From Sulfuritalea sp. (GTDB lineage: Bacteria; Pseudomonadota; Gammaproteobacteria; Burkholderiales; Rhodocyclaceae), in NCBI RefSeq assembly GCF_017302275.1, contig NZ_JAFLDR010000027.1:1-52470 (forward strand): a stretch of 52,470 bases of DNA, written 5' to 3'. The stretch's first letter is position 1. Every line of letters starts with the position of its first letter. Made by a program: the position numbers and the translations under genes. The notes under the pieces are model-generated. The model worked only from the letters and a program-made list of their open reading frames with translations. It did no database searches and had not been told where the DNA came from. Below, piece after piece: positions 40,407-50,300 of the stretch.

Positions 40407-41297
40407 TTACTGGACCTGCTGGATGCCGGCGATGGCCCAGCCGCGGCTGCCGTCAGTGGGCTTGGTCAGATGCCAGACTTCGGCAAAGGCTTCGGGCGCG
40501 GCATCGTCCTCGCGCAGGGTGCCGTGGAAGCGCACGCTGGCGATATGGTTGCCGCCCTCGCTGACGACCTCCAGCACTTCGGCGTCGAGCTGCTGCACGT
40601 CGGTCTCCTGCGCCTTGCTGCCGCGCTCGCGGTACTGCATTTCGATCTCGGCATAGAGCTCGGGCGCGGTGAATTGGCGGATGTCGTCCATGTCGCCGCG
40701 GTCGTTGGCGGCCTGCAGGCGGATGAAGTTGAGCTTGGCCTGACGCAGGAAGCCGGGGACGTCGAAATCGGCCGGGATGCTGCCGGCAGCGGCGGCGCTC
40801 GCCGTGCCGCCAGCGCCGACCCCTGACGGACCGGCTTCGAACTGCGATGCCACCGGGGTGAAGTTCGTGGGCGCGCTTGCGCCGGGTGCGGCGCCGGCAT
40901 ACTGCATCGCCGGCTGCGGCTCGCGCTTGCGCATCAGCAGGCGCACGACGAAGATCGCCGCGAATACCAGCAGCGCAATCATCAGGAAGCTGGCCATGCC
41001 TTCGCCGAGGCCGAAGTGCGAGAGCAGGGCGGCGATGCCCAGACCGGCGGCCAGCCCGGCCAGCGGTCCGAGGAAACGGCTCATGCCCTGCTTGGGCGGC
41101 GTCGCCGCGGCGGCGGGGGCAGCGGCAGGTGCCGCCGGCTTGGCGGCTTGCGTCGGCGCCGCGGCGGGGGCGGCCGGGCTGGCCTGGCGCTGCATGCCGA
41201 AGGACTTGCCGCTGCCGAGGCGCTTGGCTTCCGCGTCCTGCGGTGTCATGCCGAGGCCGACGACGATGGCGAATGCTGCAATGGCGAGTTTCATCAT
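40407..41297 (-). CDS. Tim44-like domain membrane protein
   Basis: A 296-residue protein: N-terminal signal-like helix (about 3-18) ending QDAEAKRLGSGK, an Ala/Pro-rich stretch, two hydrophobic segments (about 75-120), and a C-terminal Tim44/MRPL45-type domain (about 175-290) with FLRQAKLNFIRLQAANDRGD. Tim44 anchors the import motor in mitochondria; bacterial versions are of unknown role. It lies between ubiE and ubiJ with gaps of 14 and 5 bases. AAGGAGG precedes the first of two adjacent ATGs. The leader is shared with the fragment at 552-641. Confidence 0.85.
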   Translation of the reverse strand: MMKLAIAAFAIVVGLGMTPQDAEAKRLGSGKSFGMQRQASPAAPAAAPTQAAKPAAPAAAPAAAATPPKQGMSRFLGPLAGLAAGLGIAALLSHFGLGEGMASFLMIALLVFAAIFVVRLLMRKREPQPAMQYAGAAPGASAPTNFTPVASQFEAGPSGVGAGGTASAAAAGSIPADFDVPGFLRQAKLNFIRLQAANDRGDMDDIRQFTAPELYAEIEMQYRERGSKAQETDVQQLDAEVLEVVSEGGNHIASVRFHGTLREDDAAPEAFAEVWHLTKPTDGSRGWAIAGIQQVQ

Positions 41298-41311
41298 GGT
41301 GGTGCTCCTCC

Positions 41312-42055
41312 TTAGAATTTGTAGCCCCGATGCAGCGCGACGACGCCGGCCGTCATGTTGAACACTTCGACACGCTCCAGGCCGGCTTGTTCCATCATCG
41401 CCTTGAGCGCGGCCTGGTCCGGATGCATGCGGATCGATTCCGCCAGGTAGCGGTAGGATTCGGCATCCCCGGCGATCTTTTGACCCAACCACGGCAGCAG
41501 CTTGAAGGAATACGCATCGTAGACCTTTCCCAGCGGTTTCCACACCTTGGAAAACTCCAGCACCAGCAATCGACCGCCGGGGCGCAACACGCGCCGCATC
41601 TCCTCGAGCGCCTTGTCCTTGTGCGTCATGTTGCGCAGGCCGAAGGCTACCGTGACGATGTCGAAATGGTTTTCCGGAAAGGGCAGTTTTTCGGCATCGC
41701 ACTGGGCAATCGGCGCCAGAACGCCCTCGTCAAGCAGCCGATCGCGGCCGACCGTGAGCATGGCGTTGTTGATGTCGGTGAGCCAGACCTGGCCGCCGGT
41801 CTGCTCGAACGGGCCGACGCGACGAGCGAAGGCCGACGACAGGTCGGCGGTACCGCCGGCGACATCGAGCACGCGCTCGCCCGGGCGCGGTGCGGCGATT
41901 TCGATCGCGAACTTCTTCCACAGGCGATGCAGGCCGACCGACATGAGGTCGTTCATCAAGTCGTATTTCTGCGCGACGGACGAGAAGACGCCGGCGACAC
42001 GCTGCGCCTTTTCCTTCTCGTCTACGGTTTCGAAACCGAAATGGGTCTCGCTCAT
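41312..42055 (-). CDS. ubiE: Ubiquinone/menaquinone C-methyltransferase UbiE
   Basis: A 247-residue SAM methyltransferase acting on the benzoquinol ring. [20 protein letters not shown] opens the protein, the SAM site is [15 protein letters not shown], and the C-terminus ends in the typical [11 protein letters not shown]. It starts six bases after the DUF971 gene and precedes the Tim44-like gene. Confidence 0.97.
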   Translation of the reverse strand: MSETHFGFETVDEKEKAQRVAGVFSSVAQKYDLMNDLMSVGLHRLWKKFAIEIAAPRPGERVLDVAGGTADLSSAFARRVGPFEQTGGQVWLTDINNAMLTVGRDRLLDEGVLAPIAQCDAEKLPFPENHFDIVTVAFGLRNMTHKDKALEEMRRVLRPGGRLLVLEFSKVWKPLGKVYDAYSFKLLPWLGQKIAGDAESYRYLAESIRMHPDQAALKAMMEQAGLERVEVFNMTAGVVALHRGYKF

Positions 42056-42061
42056 TCTTGT

Positions 42062-42481
42062 CTAGTGGCTGCCGCAGCCGCCTGACTTTGGCGGCAGGGT
42101 GGTCGAGTCGATATCGCGGCTGGCGCCAGCCGTTTCAAGTCGTTCCAGATACTCGGCCCACAGCGCGTCGTGGTCGGCGCCGAGGTGGTGGAGCCAGTCC
42201 CAGGAGTAGATGCCGGTGTTGTGCCCGTCGGAAAAGGTCGGTTGTACCGCATAGTTGCCGACGGGATCAAGCGCGGTGATCTCGACATTGCGCTTTCCGG
42301 TTTGCAGGGTTTCCTGTCCGGGGCCGTGCCCGCGTACTTCCGCTGACGGGCTGTACACCCGCAGGAATTCCGCTGTCATCGTATAGCGGCTGCCATCGTC
42401 GAAGCCGACTTCCAGCGTGCGCGATTTTTTGTGCAGCGTGATCTCGGTGGGAATAGGGGTCTTGCGATCGAGACCGGCCAT
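42062..42481 (-). CDS. DUF971 domain protein
   Basis: A 139-residue protein consisting of one DUF971 domain (also the N-terminal domain of gamma-butyrobetaine hydroxylases and an end domain in HCF101-type Fe-S carriers): ITLHKKSRTLEVGFDDGSRY, then LRVYSPSAEVRGHG and GIYSWDWLHHLG. The C-terminus is SGGCGSH, a possible metal ligand. The ATG at 42481 follows GGAG. First gene of the ubi block, six bases before ubiE; a role with Fe or Fe-S in quinone synthesis is only suggested. Confidence 0.85.
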   Translation of the reverse strand: MAGLDRKTPIPTEITLHKKSRTLEVGFDDGSRYTMTAEFLRVYSPSAEVRGHGPGQETLQTGKRNVEITALDPVGNYAVQPTFSDGHNTGIYSWDWLHHLGADHDALWAEYLERLETAGASRDIDSTTLPPKSGGCGSH

Positions 42482-42538
42482 GGTTGCTGCTCCGTGATTG
42501 GGGCCGCTATCATAGCGCACACGGCGGTCGGCGACGAT

Positions 42539-42560
42539 GTCACGGAATCGTCATCAAGCT
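42539..42560 (+). promoter_or_regulatory. Candidate Pho box before phoB
   Basis: GTCAC (42539) and GTCAT (42550) repeat with exactly 11-base spacing, as in the PhoB-binding Pho box, 40-60 bases before phoB. A -10-like CAATAG follows around 42571. PhoB autoregulation would be expected. Confidence 0.5.
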
Positions 42561-42598
42561 GCAATAGACTGGCCTTTATCCCCTTCAAGAGCAGGCCC

Positions 42599-43285
42599 AT
42601 GTCCGCAACGATACTGGTGGTGGAAGACGAACCGACGATCCAGTCGCTGATCGAAGTGAACCTGCGTCGCGCCGGGCATGTCGTGCAGCTCGCCTCCGAC
42701 GCGGAAAGCGCGCGCCGCATGGTGCAGGAAGCCCTGCCCGATCTGGTTCTGCTCGACTGGATGCTGCCGGGCATGAGCGGCATCGACTTCGCCCGCCAGC
42801 TGCGAGGCGACGCGCGCACCCGGAGTCTGCCCATCATCATGCTGACGGCGCGGGCAGAGGAGCGCGACAAGGTCGATGGCCTCGAGGTCGGGGCCGACGA
42901 CTATGTCACCAAACCCTTCAGCCCGCGCGAACTGATGGCGCGCATCAAGGCCGTGCTGCGGCGCCACGCACCGCAGGCCACCGATGATGCAGTCGAACTC
43001 GGTGGTCTGAGCCTCGACCCGGCAACACACCGGGTTACGGCAGGCGGCATGGAGATCGGCCTCGGCCCCACCGAATTTCGCCTGCTGCATTACCTGATGA
43101 CCCATCCGGAGCGTGTGCACGGCCGCTCGCAACTGCTTGACCAGGTGTGGGGCGACCACGTATTCGTCGAGGAGCGCACCGTGGATGTGCACATCCGCCG
43201 CCTGCGCGCCGCCCTGGAGCCGAGCGGGCTTGATGGCCTGGTCCAGACAGTGCGGGGCAGCGGCTACCGGATGTCGGCCGGGTGA
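42599..43285 (+). CDS. phoB: Phosphate regulon response regulator PhoB
   Basis: A 228-residue OmpR-type regulator. Receiver residues D10/E11, D53 (LVLLDWMLPG) and K105 (VTKPF) are in place. The C-terminal winged helix includes LGPTEFRLLHYLMTHPERVH and ERTVDVHIRRLRAAL, which match PhoB closely; length (E. coli 229) also fits. The GTGA overlap with phoR confirms the pair. pst genes are not in the window. Confidence 0.92.
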   Translation: MSATILVVEDEPTIQSLIEVNLRRAGHVVQLASDAESARRMVQEALPDLVLLDWMLPGMSGIDFARQLRGDARTRSLPIIMLTARAEERDKVDGLEVGADDYVTKPFSPRELMARIKAVLRRHAPQATDDAVELGGLSLDPATHRVTAGGMEIGLGPTEFRLLHYLMTHPERVHGRSQLLDQVWGDHVFVEERTVDVHIRRLRAALEPSGLDGLVQTVRGSGYRMSAG

Positions 43286-44586
43286 ACGCGGTCCTGCGCG
43301 AATTGCTGACAGCGCTTGCGCTGGCGGCGCTGGCGGCATTGGGCGGCTGGTTCGCGGCGGGGGAGCGGGGAGCCGCGATCATGGCATTGGCCGCGGTCGG
43401 CATCTTTTTCCTGCGCCAGCTCTGGCTGGTAGTGCGTCTGATCCACTGGGCTCGCTGCCCTCTCGGCACGCCGACGCCGAGCGCCAGTGGCGCCTGGGGT
43501 GCGGCCTTTGAAGCCTTGCACCAGCGCGGACGCCTGGCCAGCGCCGAGCGCGAGCAGGCAACCCAGGAGCTGGACCGCTTCCGCCGTGCCGCCGAAGCGC
43601 TGCCCGATGGTGTGATGATCCTCGACGGCCATCGTGCCATCGAATGGATGAACCTGCATGCGGAAGCCTGCCTGGGGCTCAAGAGTTCCGTCGATACCGG
43701 CAGCCGCATCACCCATCTGCTGCGTGAGCCTGAATTCCTTGCCTATCTCGACAGCCCCGACCACCGCGGCGCGCCGCTGGAGTTGCACACGCAACGCAAT
43801 CCCGGGCGCAGTCTGCAGGTGCAGGCGGCACCCTTTGCCGCGGGGCGAACACTGCTGCTGGTGCGCGACGTGACGCAGTTGCAGAAGCTCGCGACCATGC
43901 GCCGCGATTTCGTCGCCAACGTGTCGCATGAACTCAAGACGCCGCTGACCGTGACGCTCGGTTTCGTCGAAACTGCGCAGGACGCCTTGCACGACGCCCC
44001 GCCACCCGAAATAGCGCGTTATCTGCAGACCGCCGCCGACCAGGCGCGGCGCATGCAGCAGCTGATTGACGACCTGCTGACACTGTCCGCGCTGGAAACG
44101 GATGCACCGCCCCCGCTGGAAGACCGCATCGAGGTGGCGGCATTGCTGGAGGACGTTCGGCAGGAGATAAGCACCCTGTCCGGCGGACGACATCGCATCG
44201 CGCTGGAAAGCGCCGGTCCGGCCTGGCTGCTGGGCAGCGCCCGGGAATTGCGCTCGGCCTTCGCCAATCTGGCCGGCAACGCCGTGCGCTACACGCCGCA
44301 GGGCGGCGCCGTCACGCTGCAGTGGAGCGTGGACGGAACGTCGGGCGCGCGCTTCGCGGTTCAGGACAACGGCATCGGTATCGCGCGCGAACACCTGCCG
44401 CGACTCACCGAGCGTTTCTACCGGGTGGATCGCGGCCGTTCGCGCGAAGCGGGGGGCACGGGCCTCGGCCTCGCCATCGTCAAGCATGTGCTGGAGCGGC
44501 ATCAGGCCGTGCTGCAAATCAACAGCGAACCGGGGCGGGGTTCCGTGTTCAGCGCGGTGTTCCCACCGCACCGGGTTCAGTCGTAA
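43282..44586 (+). CDS. phoR: Phosphate regulon sensor kinase PhoR
   Basis: A 434-residue membrane histidine kinase. Two hydrophobic helices (about 8-50), a short basic linker, a PAS domain (about 95-200), then the H-box NVSHELKTPLTVTLGFVE with H216, N-box NLAGNAVRYTP, and DNGIGI and GGTGLGLAIVKH of the ATPase domain. Absence of a large periplasmic loop matches PhoR, which reads Pst/PhoU. Starts with GTG; the last ten bases overlap the convergent next gene. Confidence 0.92.
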   Translation: MNAVLRELLTALALAALAALGGWFAAGERGAAIMALAAVGIFFLRQLWLVVRLIHWARCPLGTPTPSASGAWGAAFEALHQRGRLASAEREQATQELDRFRRAAEALPDGVMILDGHRAIEWMNLHAEACLGLKSSVDTGSRITHLLREPEFLAYLDSPDHRGAPLELHTQRNPGRSLQVQAAPFAAGRTLLLVRDVTQLQKLATMRRDFVANVSHELKTPLTVTLGFVETAQDALHDAPPPEIARYLQTAADQARRMQQLIDDLLTLSALETDAPPPLEDRIEVAALLEDVRQEISTLSGGRHRIALESAGPAWLLGSARELRSAFANLAGNAVRYTPQGGAVTLQWSVDGTSGARFAVQDNGIGIAREHLPRLTERFYRVDRGRSREAGGTGLGLAIVKHVLERHQAVLQINSEPGRGSVFSAVFPPHRVQS

Positions 44587-46232
44587 TAGTTGCAGCGCTC
44601 GAACTCGATGCTGCGATCGAGGACGCGGAACAGCTTGAGGGTTTGCTGCTCCTGATCGACCAGGATCTCTATGCTGCGGTCGAGCATGAACGTACCGGCC
44701 GGCACGATGACGCTGGCCGACTCGTGGATGGCGGGAATCGCGGGCAGGAGGAATCCCGGGCGCCATCCATCGCGGGTTCCGTCGGCATGGACCACCCGCA
44801 CCGTCGCGCTGCGCGCTTCGCCGGGGAACAACTGGATGCCGGCGACCAGCGCACTGTCGCCTTCGCGCAAGGCCCAGCGTACGTTGCCCAGCACGAAGTA
44901 CTGGCCGTCGGCGGTTTTGACGGCTACCATTTGGCCGGCGCCGACCCGTGCGCCTTCTTTCAGCAGCCGGGTGATGCGCAGCCCTGCCGTTGACTGGTCG
45001 AGTACGCGCCAGTTCTCGATGTGGGATTCATCCTTGGTGGCCGTCCCATTGGCGCGCTGGCTGTGGGCGCCGAAGGTTTCAAATTCCTCGCGCTCGCGGC
45101 GCAGGGTGGAAACGCTGCGCGTCGGCGCGCGGAACGCCTGGCGTCCCGAAAGCTCGAAATGCACCGACTCGAGGCCGGGCACGACGCGGCAGTCGGCTAT
45201 GGCCGGATGCCGTTCCTGGCGCCGTGCCACTCCGCCCTTGCACCAACGCTGCAGGGCGCGTTGCAACAACAGGGTGGCGGCGGGTTGGGTGACGTCGTCA
45301 CCCAGTTGCAGGTCGGCCGGCGAGCGCCCCTGCTCCAGCAGGGCGATGCGCGCCACGATGCTTTTCCGCAGTTCGGTGGTTTCCAGCCAGCGCCCCCCGT
45401 CGGCGGATTCGGGGGTGTAGCCGGGGGCGCGATCGGAGCCCAGGTCGACCCACAGCGGCACGGCGCGGTTGCGGATGTCCTCCGGCGGCGCCGTGAGCAG
45501 CGTCAGTTTCACGCCCCAGCGCCGGGCCCAGCGCGCCACCCAGGCCAGGTGGCGCGCCGGGAGTTCATAGATATTGGCGGTGCTCAGCAGGCAACATTCG
45601 GAAAAGGCGGCCAGCGCGCTGGTATTGGCCTTTCCATGCCGAACCGGATCGGGTATTGCCCGTGCCGCAACGCCGAGAGCTTCGCCGGCGGCGAAGGTCT
45701 GGTTCAACTGTTGCCAGTAGCCGCCTGCGGGCGATTGCCCCGCGCGATACAGGTCGATTTGCCAATCGGCAAAGGTGGCGAGCACCCGCTCGACCAGCAC
45801 CGCCGCTCGCGTTGCCTGTTCGGGATTGGCCACGCATTGGGTATGGAGCACCGACAGTCCGGCCGGCGAGGACATGCCGCCGCAAAAATCGTCGAAACAG
45901 CGCAGGTAGCCGAGCGCCAGTTCGTACCAGATGTTCAACGTGATATCCACCGCGGCCTGTTCGTGCGGGGCCAGCGGCAGCGGCTTCCCGGCGAACTTCT
46001 TCGAGGCATCTTCCTGCACGTTGCCCAGCGGTCCGCGCAGGGTTTCCAGCAGTGCGAAGCGCTCGGCGGCCGGCAACGTGAAGCGATGCAGCAGGCTCAG
46101 CTGGCGCAGGATCGACGACTGCGCCGCCACCGCGTTGGCAATCGGTACCGTCGACAGCCAGTCCTGGCAGCCTTTCGGATCGACGAATGCGGGTGTCTGT
46201 TCGGTTCCGGTGGGGGGCAGGTCAAAGTTCAT
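44577..46232 (-). CDS. Large conserved-type protein of unknown function with a PilZ-like C-terminus
   Basis: A 551-residue soluble-looking protein with no signal or membrane helix. The first ~230 residues are helical; the middle is mixed. In the C-terminal third, R-x3-R (337-341) and D-x-S-x-x-G (412-417, DQSTAG) recall the two c-di-GMP motifs of PilZ domains, but they are about 70 residues apart, far more than usual, and the later GQMVAVK/VRWALREGD part is beta-rich. A c-di-GMP role is only a hint. Its start overlaps the HIT gene stop by four bases; its end overlaps phoR. Confidence 0.6.
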   Translation of the reverse strand: MNFDLPPTGTEQTPAFVDPKGCQDWLSTVPIANAVAAQSSILRQLSLLHRFTLPAAERFALLETLRGPLGNVQEDASKKFAGKPLPLAPHEQAAVDITLNIWYELALGYLRCFDDFCGGMSSPAGLSVLHTQCVANPEQATRAAVLVERVLATFADWQIDLYRAGQSPAGGYWQQLNQTFAAGEALGVAARAIPDPVRHGKANTSALAAFSECCLLSTANIYELPARHLAWVARWARRWGVKLTLLTAPPEDIRNRAVPLWVDLGSDRAPGYTPESADGGRWLETTELRKSIVARIALLEQGRSPADLQLGDDVTQPAATLLLQRALQRWCKGGVARRQERHPAIADCRVVPGLESVHFELSGRQAFRAPTRSVSTLRREREEFETFGAHSQRANGTATKDESHIENWRVLDQSTAGLRITRLLKEGARVGAGQMVAVKTADGQYFVLGNVRWALREGDSALVAGIQLFPGEARSATVRVVHADGTRDGWRPGFLLPAIPAIHESASVIVPAGTFMLDRSIEILVDQEQQTLKLFRVLDRSIEFERCNYYD

Positions 46233-46672
46233 GGCGTCTCATTCAGAGTCGAGAGTTCGTCTTCAAGTGCGCGCTTCAGGCTGGAGCGGGTCGGAGCGGC
46301 ACGCACTGCGCCATCGCGTAGCTCGGCGGCCCAGATCGGCGCCGGGAAATGGCTGTCATCGTGCCAGCGCGGTATGACATGCCAATGAAGATGGGGCACC
46401 ATGTTGCCGAGGCTGGCGAGGTTGATCTTGTCCGCTTCCGTGGTCCGGCGCAGGGCGCGTTCGGTGGCGAACACCACCTCCATCACGCGGTGGGCGGCAT
46501 CCGGCGACAGGTCGGTCATCTCGGCGACATGGCGCTGCACCACGATGCGGCAGTACCCGGGGAAAGCGTCGCCCGCGGCATCGGCGACCCGCACCACGCG
46601 ACACAGATCATCCTCCCACAGCAAATCGCCGCCGGGATGGGCGCAAAGTTCGCATTCGTCGTTGATTGCCAC
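46229..46672 (-). CDS. HIT family hydrolase
   Basis: A 147-residue histidine-triad protein; HLHWHVIPR is the H-x-H-x-H active-site motif of nucleotide hydrolases and transferases. An N-terminal CELC (residues 8-11) may hold zinc as in some HIT members. It begins with GTG after a 48-base gap from the unknown membrane gene, and its stop overlaps the start of the 551-residue protein. Substrate unknown. Confidence 0.88.
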   Translation of the reverse strand: MAINDECELCAHPGGDLLWEDDLCRVVRVADAAGDAFPGYCRIVVQRHVAEMTDLSPDAAHRVMEVVFATERALRRTTEADKINLASLGNMVPHLHWHVIPRWHDDSHFPAPIWAAELRDGAVRAAPTRSSLKRALEDELSTLNETP

Positions 46673-46720
46673 GCGGCAAGCATAGCGCCATTCCGCGGCT
46701 GTGTGCGCCTTGCGCCAGGG

Positions 46721-47329
46721 TCAGCGTGACGGAATTGGCAGGCCCATGCGCCAGCCCCATTCGCGCGGATGAGAAAGGCCCAGCGCGGGCGGCAGGCGCT
46801 TGCTGCGCCCGACGCCACCGGGGACCGCCGTCAGCGGCTTGACGGTGGATGGTTCCGGCAGCGGCGTATCGAGGGCGCGCGGCGCGTAGCAGTCGTCCAT
46901 GCGGCCCTTGTCATCGCGTCGCAATCGAGGCCAGACCGCGTCGGCGCAAAATGAATGGATGCTCATGCAGCGGCCGCCATCCTCCGCGCAGAGGTACAGC
47001 TCCCAGCGCTCGTTGGTCTGCACCACCACCCTGGATCCGGCCTGCGGGACGTACTTCGCCCCGGTGAGGAAGTAGAGGCCCTTCTCGGTCTGCACCACGA
47101 CCCAGGCGACGCGCCGCTCGTCCTGCACTTCCACGGGCGTCGCGGTCTGCGGCGGCGACACCAGCGTGACGGGCCGGAAGCGCTGCCAGACCGTGGTGTT
47201 GTGCAGCCTTTGCTCACCCGCGAACCGGAAGGCGAGCACGCCGACGACCATGCAGGCCAAGATGCCCAGCATCCAGAAAAAGGGGCGCTTGTCGATCGGG
47301 TGCGCTGCCTGCTGGTCCACGGCAATCAC
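46721..47329 (-). CDS. Unknown single-helix membrane protein
   Basis: A 202-residue protein not recognised. One membrane helix (about 17-36) follows a short cytoplasmic N-terminus; the rest would face the periplasm, is beta-rich ([20 protein letters not shown]) and has four cysteines (114, 121, 128, 147) that could form two disulfides. The C-terminal 50 residues are Pro/Arg-rich. The GTG start overlaps the stop of the FAD/Fe-S dehydrogenase gene, so a functional link, such as a membrane partner, is plausible but unproven. Confidence 0.7.
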   Translation of the reverse strand: MIAVDQQAAHPIDKRPFFWMLGILACMVVGVLAFRFAGEQRLHNTTVWQRFRPVTLVSPPQTATPVEVQDERRVAWVVVQTEKGLYFLTGAKYVPQAGSRVVVQTNERWELYLCAEDGGRCMSIHSFCADAVWPRLRRDDKGRMDDCYAPRALDTPLPEPSTVKPLTAVPGGVGRSKRLPPALGLSHPREWGWRMGLPIPSR

Positions 47330-50300
47330 AACAGTACCCGTTCGATGCCGCCGCCATTGGCCGCACGCAGGTAGTCTTGCAGCCAGTCAGGTCCGAGGAT
47401 GGTCCTGGCCATCTCCACCACGATGTAGTCGGCCGTAATGTCGGCATCGTTGTCATAGCGCGACAGGCCCTGCAGGCAGGAGGGGCACGAGGTCAGTATC
47501 TTCACCGTATCACCGGCGCCGACTTTTCTGAGTTCCGCCGCGCCGGCCTCGATCTCCTGCTGTTTGCGAAAGCGGATCTGGGTGGACACGTCCGGCCGCG
47601 ATACCGCCAGGGTACCGGATTCGCCGCAGCAGCGATCGTTGAGCTCGACGCGGCTGCCCATCAGTGTGTTCGCCACCTTGATGCCCGAGTGGTGCTTCAT
47701 CGGCGTGTGGCAGGGCTCGTGGTACATGTACTTCGTTCCACGCACGCCATCGAGCTTGATGCCCTTCTCGTAGAGCCACTCATGGATATCCACCAGCCGG
47801 CAGCCTGGGAATATCTTGCCGAATTCGTATTTCAGCAACTGGTCCATGCAGGTGCCGCAGGACACCACCACAGTCTTGATGTCGAGGTAGTTGAGCGTGT
47901 TGGCGACGCGGTGGAACAGCACGCGGTTGGCGGTGGTGATGGCCTGGCCCTTGTCCTCGTCGCCGCTGGCGGTCTGCGGGTAGCCGCAGCACAGGTAGCC
48001 CGGTGGCAGCACGGTGGTGGCGCCGGCGTGCCAGAGCATGGCCTGGGTAGCGAGGCCGACTTGCGAGAACAGGCGCTCCGAGCCGCAGCCGGGAAAGTAG
48101 AACACGGCTTCCGAGTCCTCGGCCATCCGCTGCGGATCGCGGATCACCGGGATCAGGCTGTCGTCGTCGATGTCGAGCAGGCCGCGCGAGGTGCGATTGG
48201 GCACGTTCTTCGGCATCGGCTTGTTGAGGAAGTGGATCACCTGCGCCTTGATCTCGGGGCGTCCCAGCGTGGCAGGTGGGTGCTTCACGCTGTCCTGGAT
48301 CAGGCCGAAGGACTTGGCCAGCCTGTGGCCCAGGCGTTGCGCCTTGTAGCCGAGCTGGATCATGCCGGCGCGCACCAGCTTGATCGTCGCCGGGTCGGTG
48401 GCGCTGAGGAAGGCCATCGCCGCCGCCGATCCGGGATTGAACTTCTTCTTGCCCTGGCGGCGCAGGAAGTTGCGCATCGCCACCGAGACGTCACCGAAGT
48501 CGATATCGACCGGGCAGGGCGTCACGCACTTGTGGCAGACCGTGCAATGGTCGGCGACGTCGGAGAACTCGTCGAAATGCTGCAGGCTGATGCCGCGCCG
48601 CGTCTGCTCTTCGTAGAGGAAGGCCTCGATCAGCAGCGAGGTGCCGAGGATCTTGTTGCGCGGGCTGTAGAGCAGGTTGGCGCGCGGCACGTGGGTCGAG
48701 CAGACCGGCTTGCACTTGCCGCAGCGCAGGCAGTTCTTGATCGAATCGGAAATCCTGCCGATGTCGGACTGCTCCATGATCAGCGATTCGACGCCGAGCA
48801 GCGCGAATGACGGTGTGTAGGCGTTGGCGAGATCGCTGCCCTGCATCAGCTTGCCGCGATTGAAGCGGCCCTCGGGGTCGATCTTCCGCTTGTAGTCGCG
48901 GAAGGGGCGGATCTCGTCGTCGCCGAGGAATTCCAGCTTGGTGATGCCGATGCCATGTTCGCCGGAGACTACGCCGCCGAGGCTCTTCGCCAGCGCCATG
49001 ATGCGCTCCACCGCTTTGTAGGCGGTCTGCAACATGGCATAGTGGTCCGAGTTCACCGGGATGTTGGTATGCACGTTGCCGTCGCCGGCGTGCATGTGCA
49101 GCGCGACGAAAACGCGGCCGCGCAGCACCTCGTTGTGGATCGCCTCGATGCCGGCCAGCACCGGGCGGAAGGCATTGCCTTCGAACAGGGATTCCAGCGG
49201 CGCCTTGAGTTCGGCCTTCCACGACACCCGCAGGCGGTAATCCTGCAGCTCGCGGAAATGCAGGTCGAGATTGTCGAGCAGCGACTGCCAGCTGGCGCGC
49301 ACGCCGGCGACAAGCTCCAGCGCCTGCTCGCGCTTGTCGCCCAGCAGCAGTTCCGGATCGAGGTTGGCATCGCCCGCGTGCAGCGGCAGTTCGCCCCGCA
49401 GGAATTCCGTCAGCGCGTCGGCCAGTTCGATCTTGTTGGCCAGCGACAGTTCGATGTTGATGCGTTCGATGCCGTCGCAGTAGTCGCCCATGCGCGGCAG
49501 CGGGATGACGACGTCCTCGTTGACCTTGAAGGCGTTGGTGTGCTTGGAGATCGCGGCGGTGCGCGCGCGGTCGAGCCAGAACTTCTTGCGCGTCTCGGGC
49601 GAGACGGCGATGAAGCCTTCGGCGCCGCGTGCGTTGGCCAGCTTCACTACTTGCGAAGCGGCGGCCATCACCGCCGTGTCGTCAGCGCCGACTATGTCGC
49701 CGATCAGCACCATCTTGGGCCGGCCGTGGCGTTTTGCCTTGGTCGCGTAGCCGACGGCACGCACATAGCGCTCGTCGAGGTGCTCCAGTCCGGCAAGTTG
49801 CACGCCGGCGGCGAGGCCCGCACCGCCCGGCTTGAAGTAATCGGTGATCTCGACGATCGACGGCACGGCGTCGGTGACGCGGCCGAAGAATTCGAGGCAG
49901 ACCGTGCGCGTCACCGGCGGCATCCTGTGCAGCACCCACACCGCCGAAGTAATCAGGCCGTCGGTGCCTTCCTTCTGCACGCCGGGGATGCCGGCGAGGA
50001 ACTTGTCGGTGACGTCCTTGCCCAGGCCCTCCTTGCGGAACAGCCGGCCGGGCACGTCGAGTTGCTCCTCGCCCAGCTTCTTCTTGCCGCTCGCGTCCCA
50101 GCGCGTCAGGCGGAAGCTGACCAGTTCCTGCTCGTGGATCTTGCCGAAGTTGTGGTTCAGGCGTTCGACGTCGAGCCAGTTGCCGTCGGGCGTCACCATG
50201 CGCCACGAGGCCAGGTTGTCCAGCGCCGTGCCCCACAGCACGGCCTTCTTGCCGCCCGCGTTCATGGCGATGTTGCCACCGATGCAGGAGGCATCGGCCG

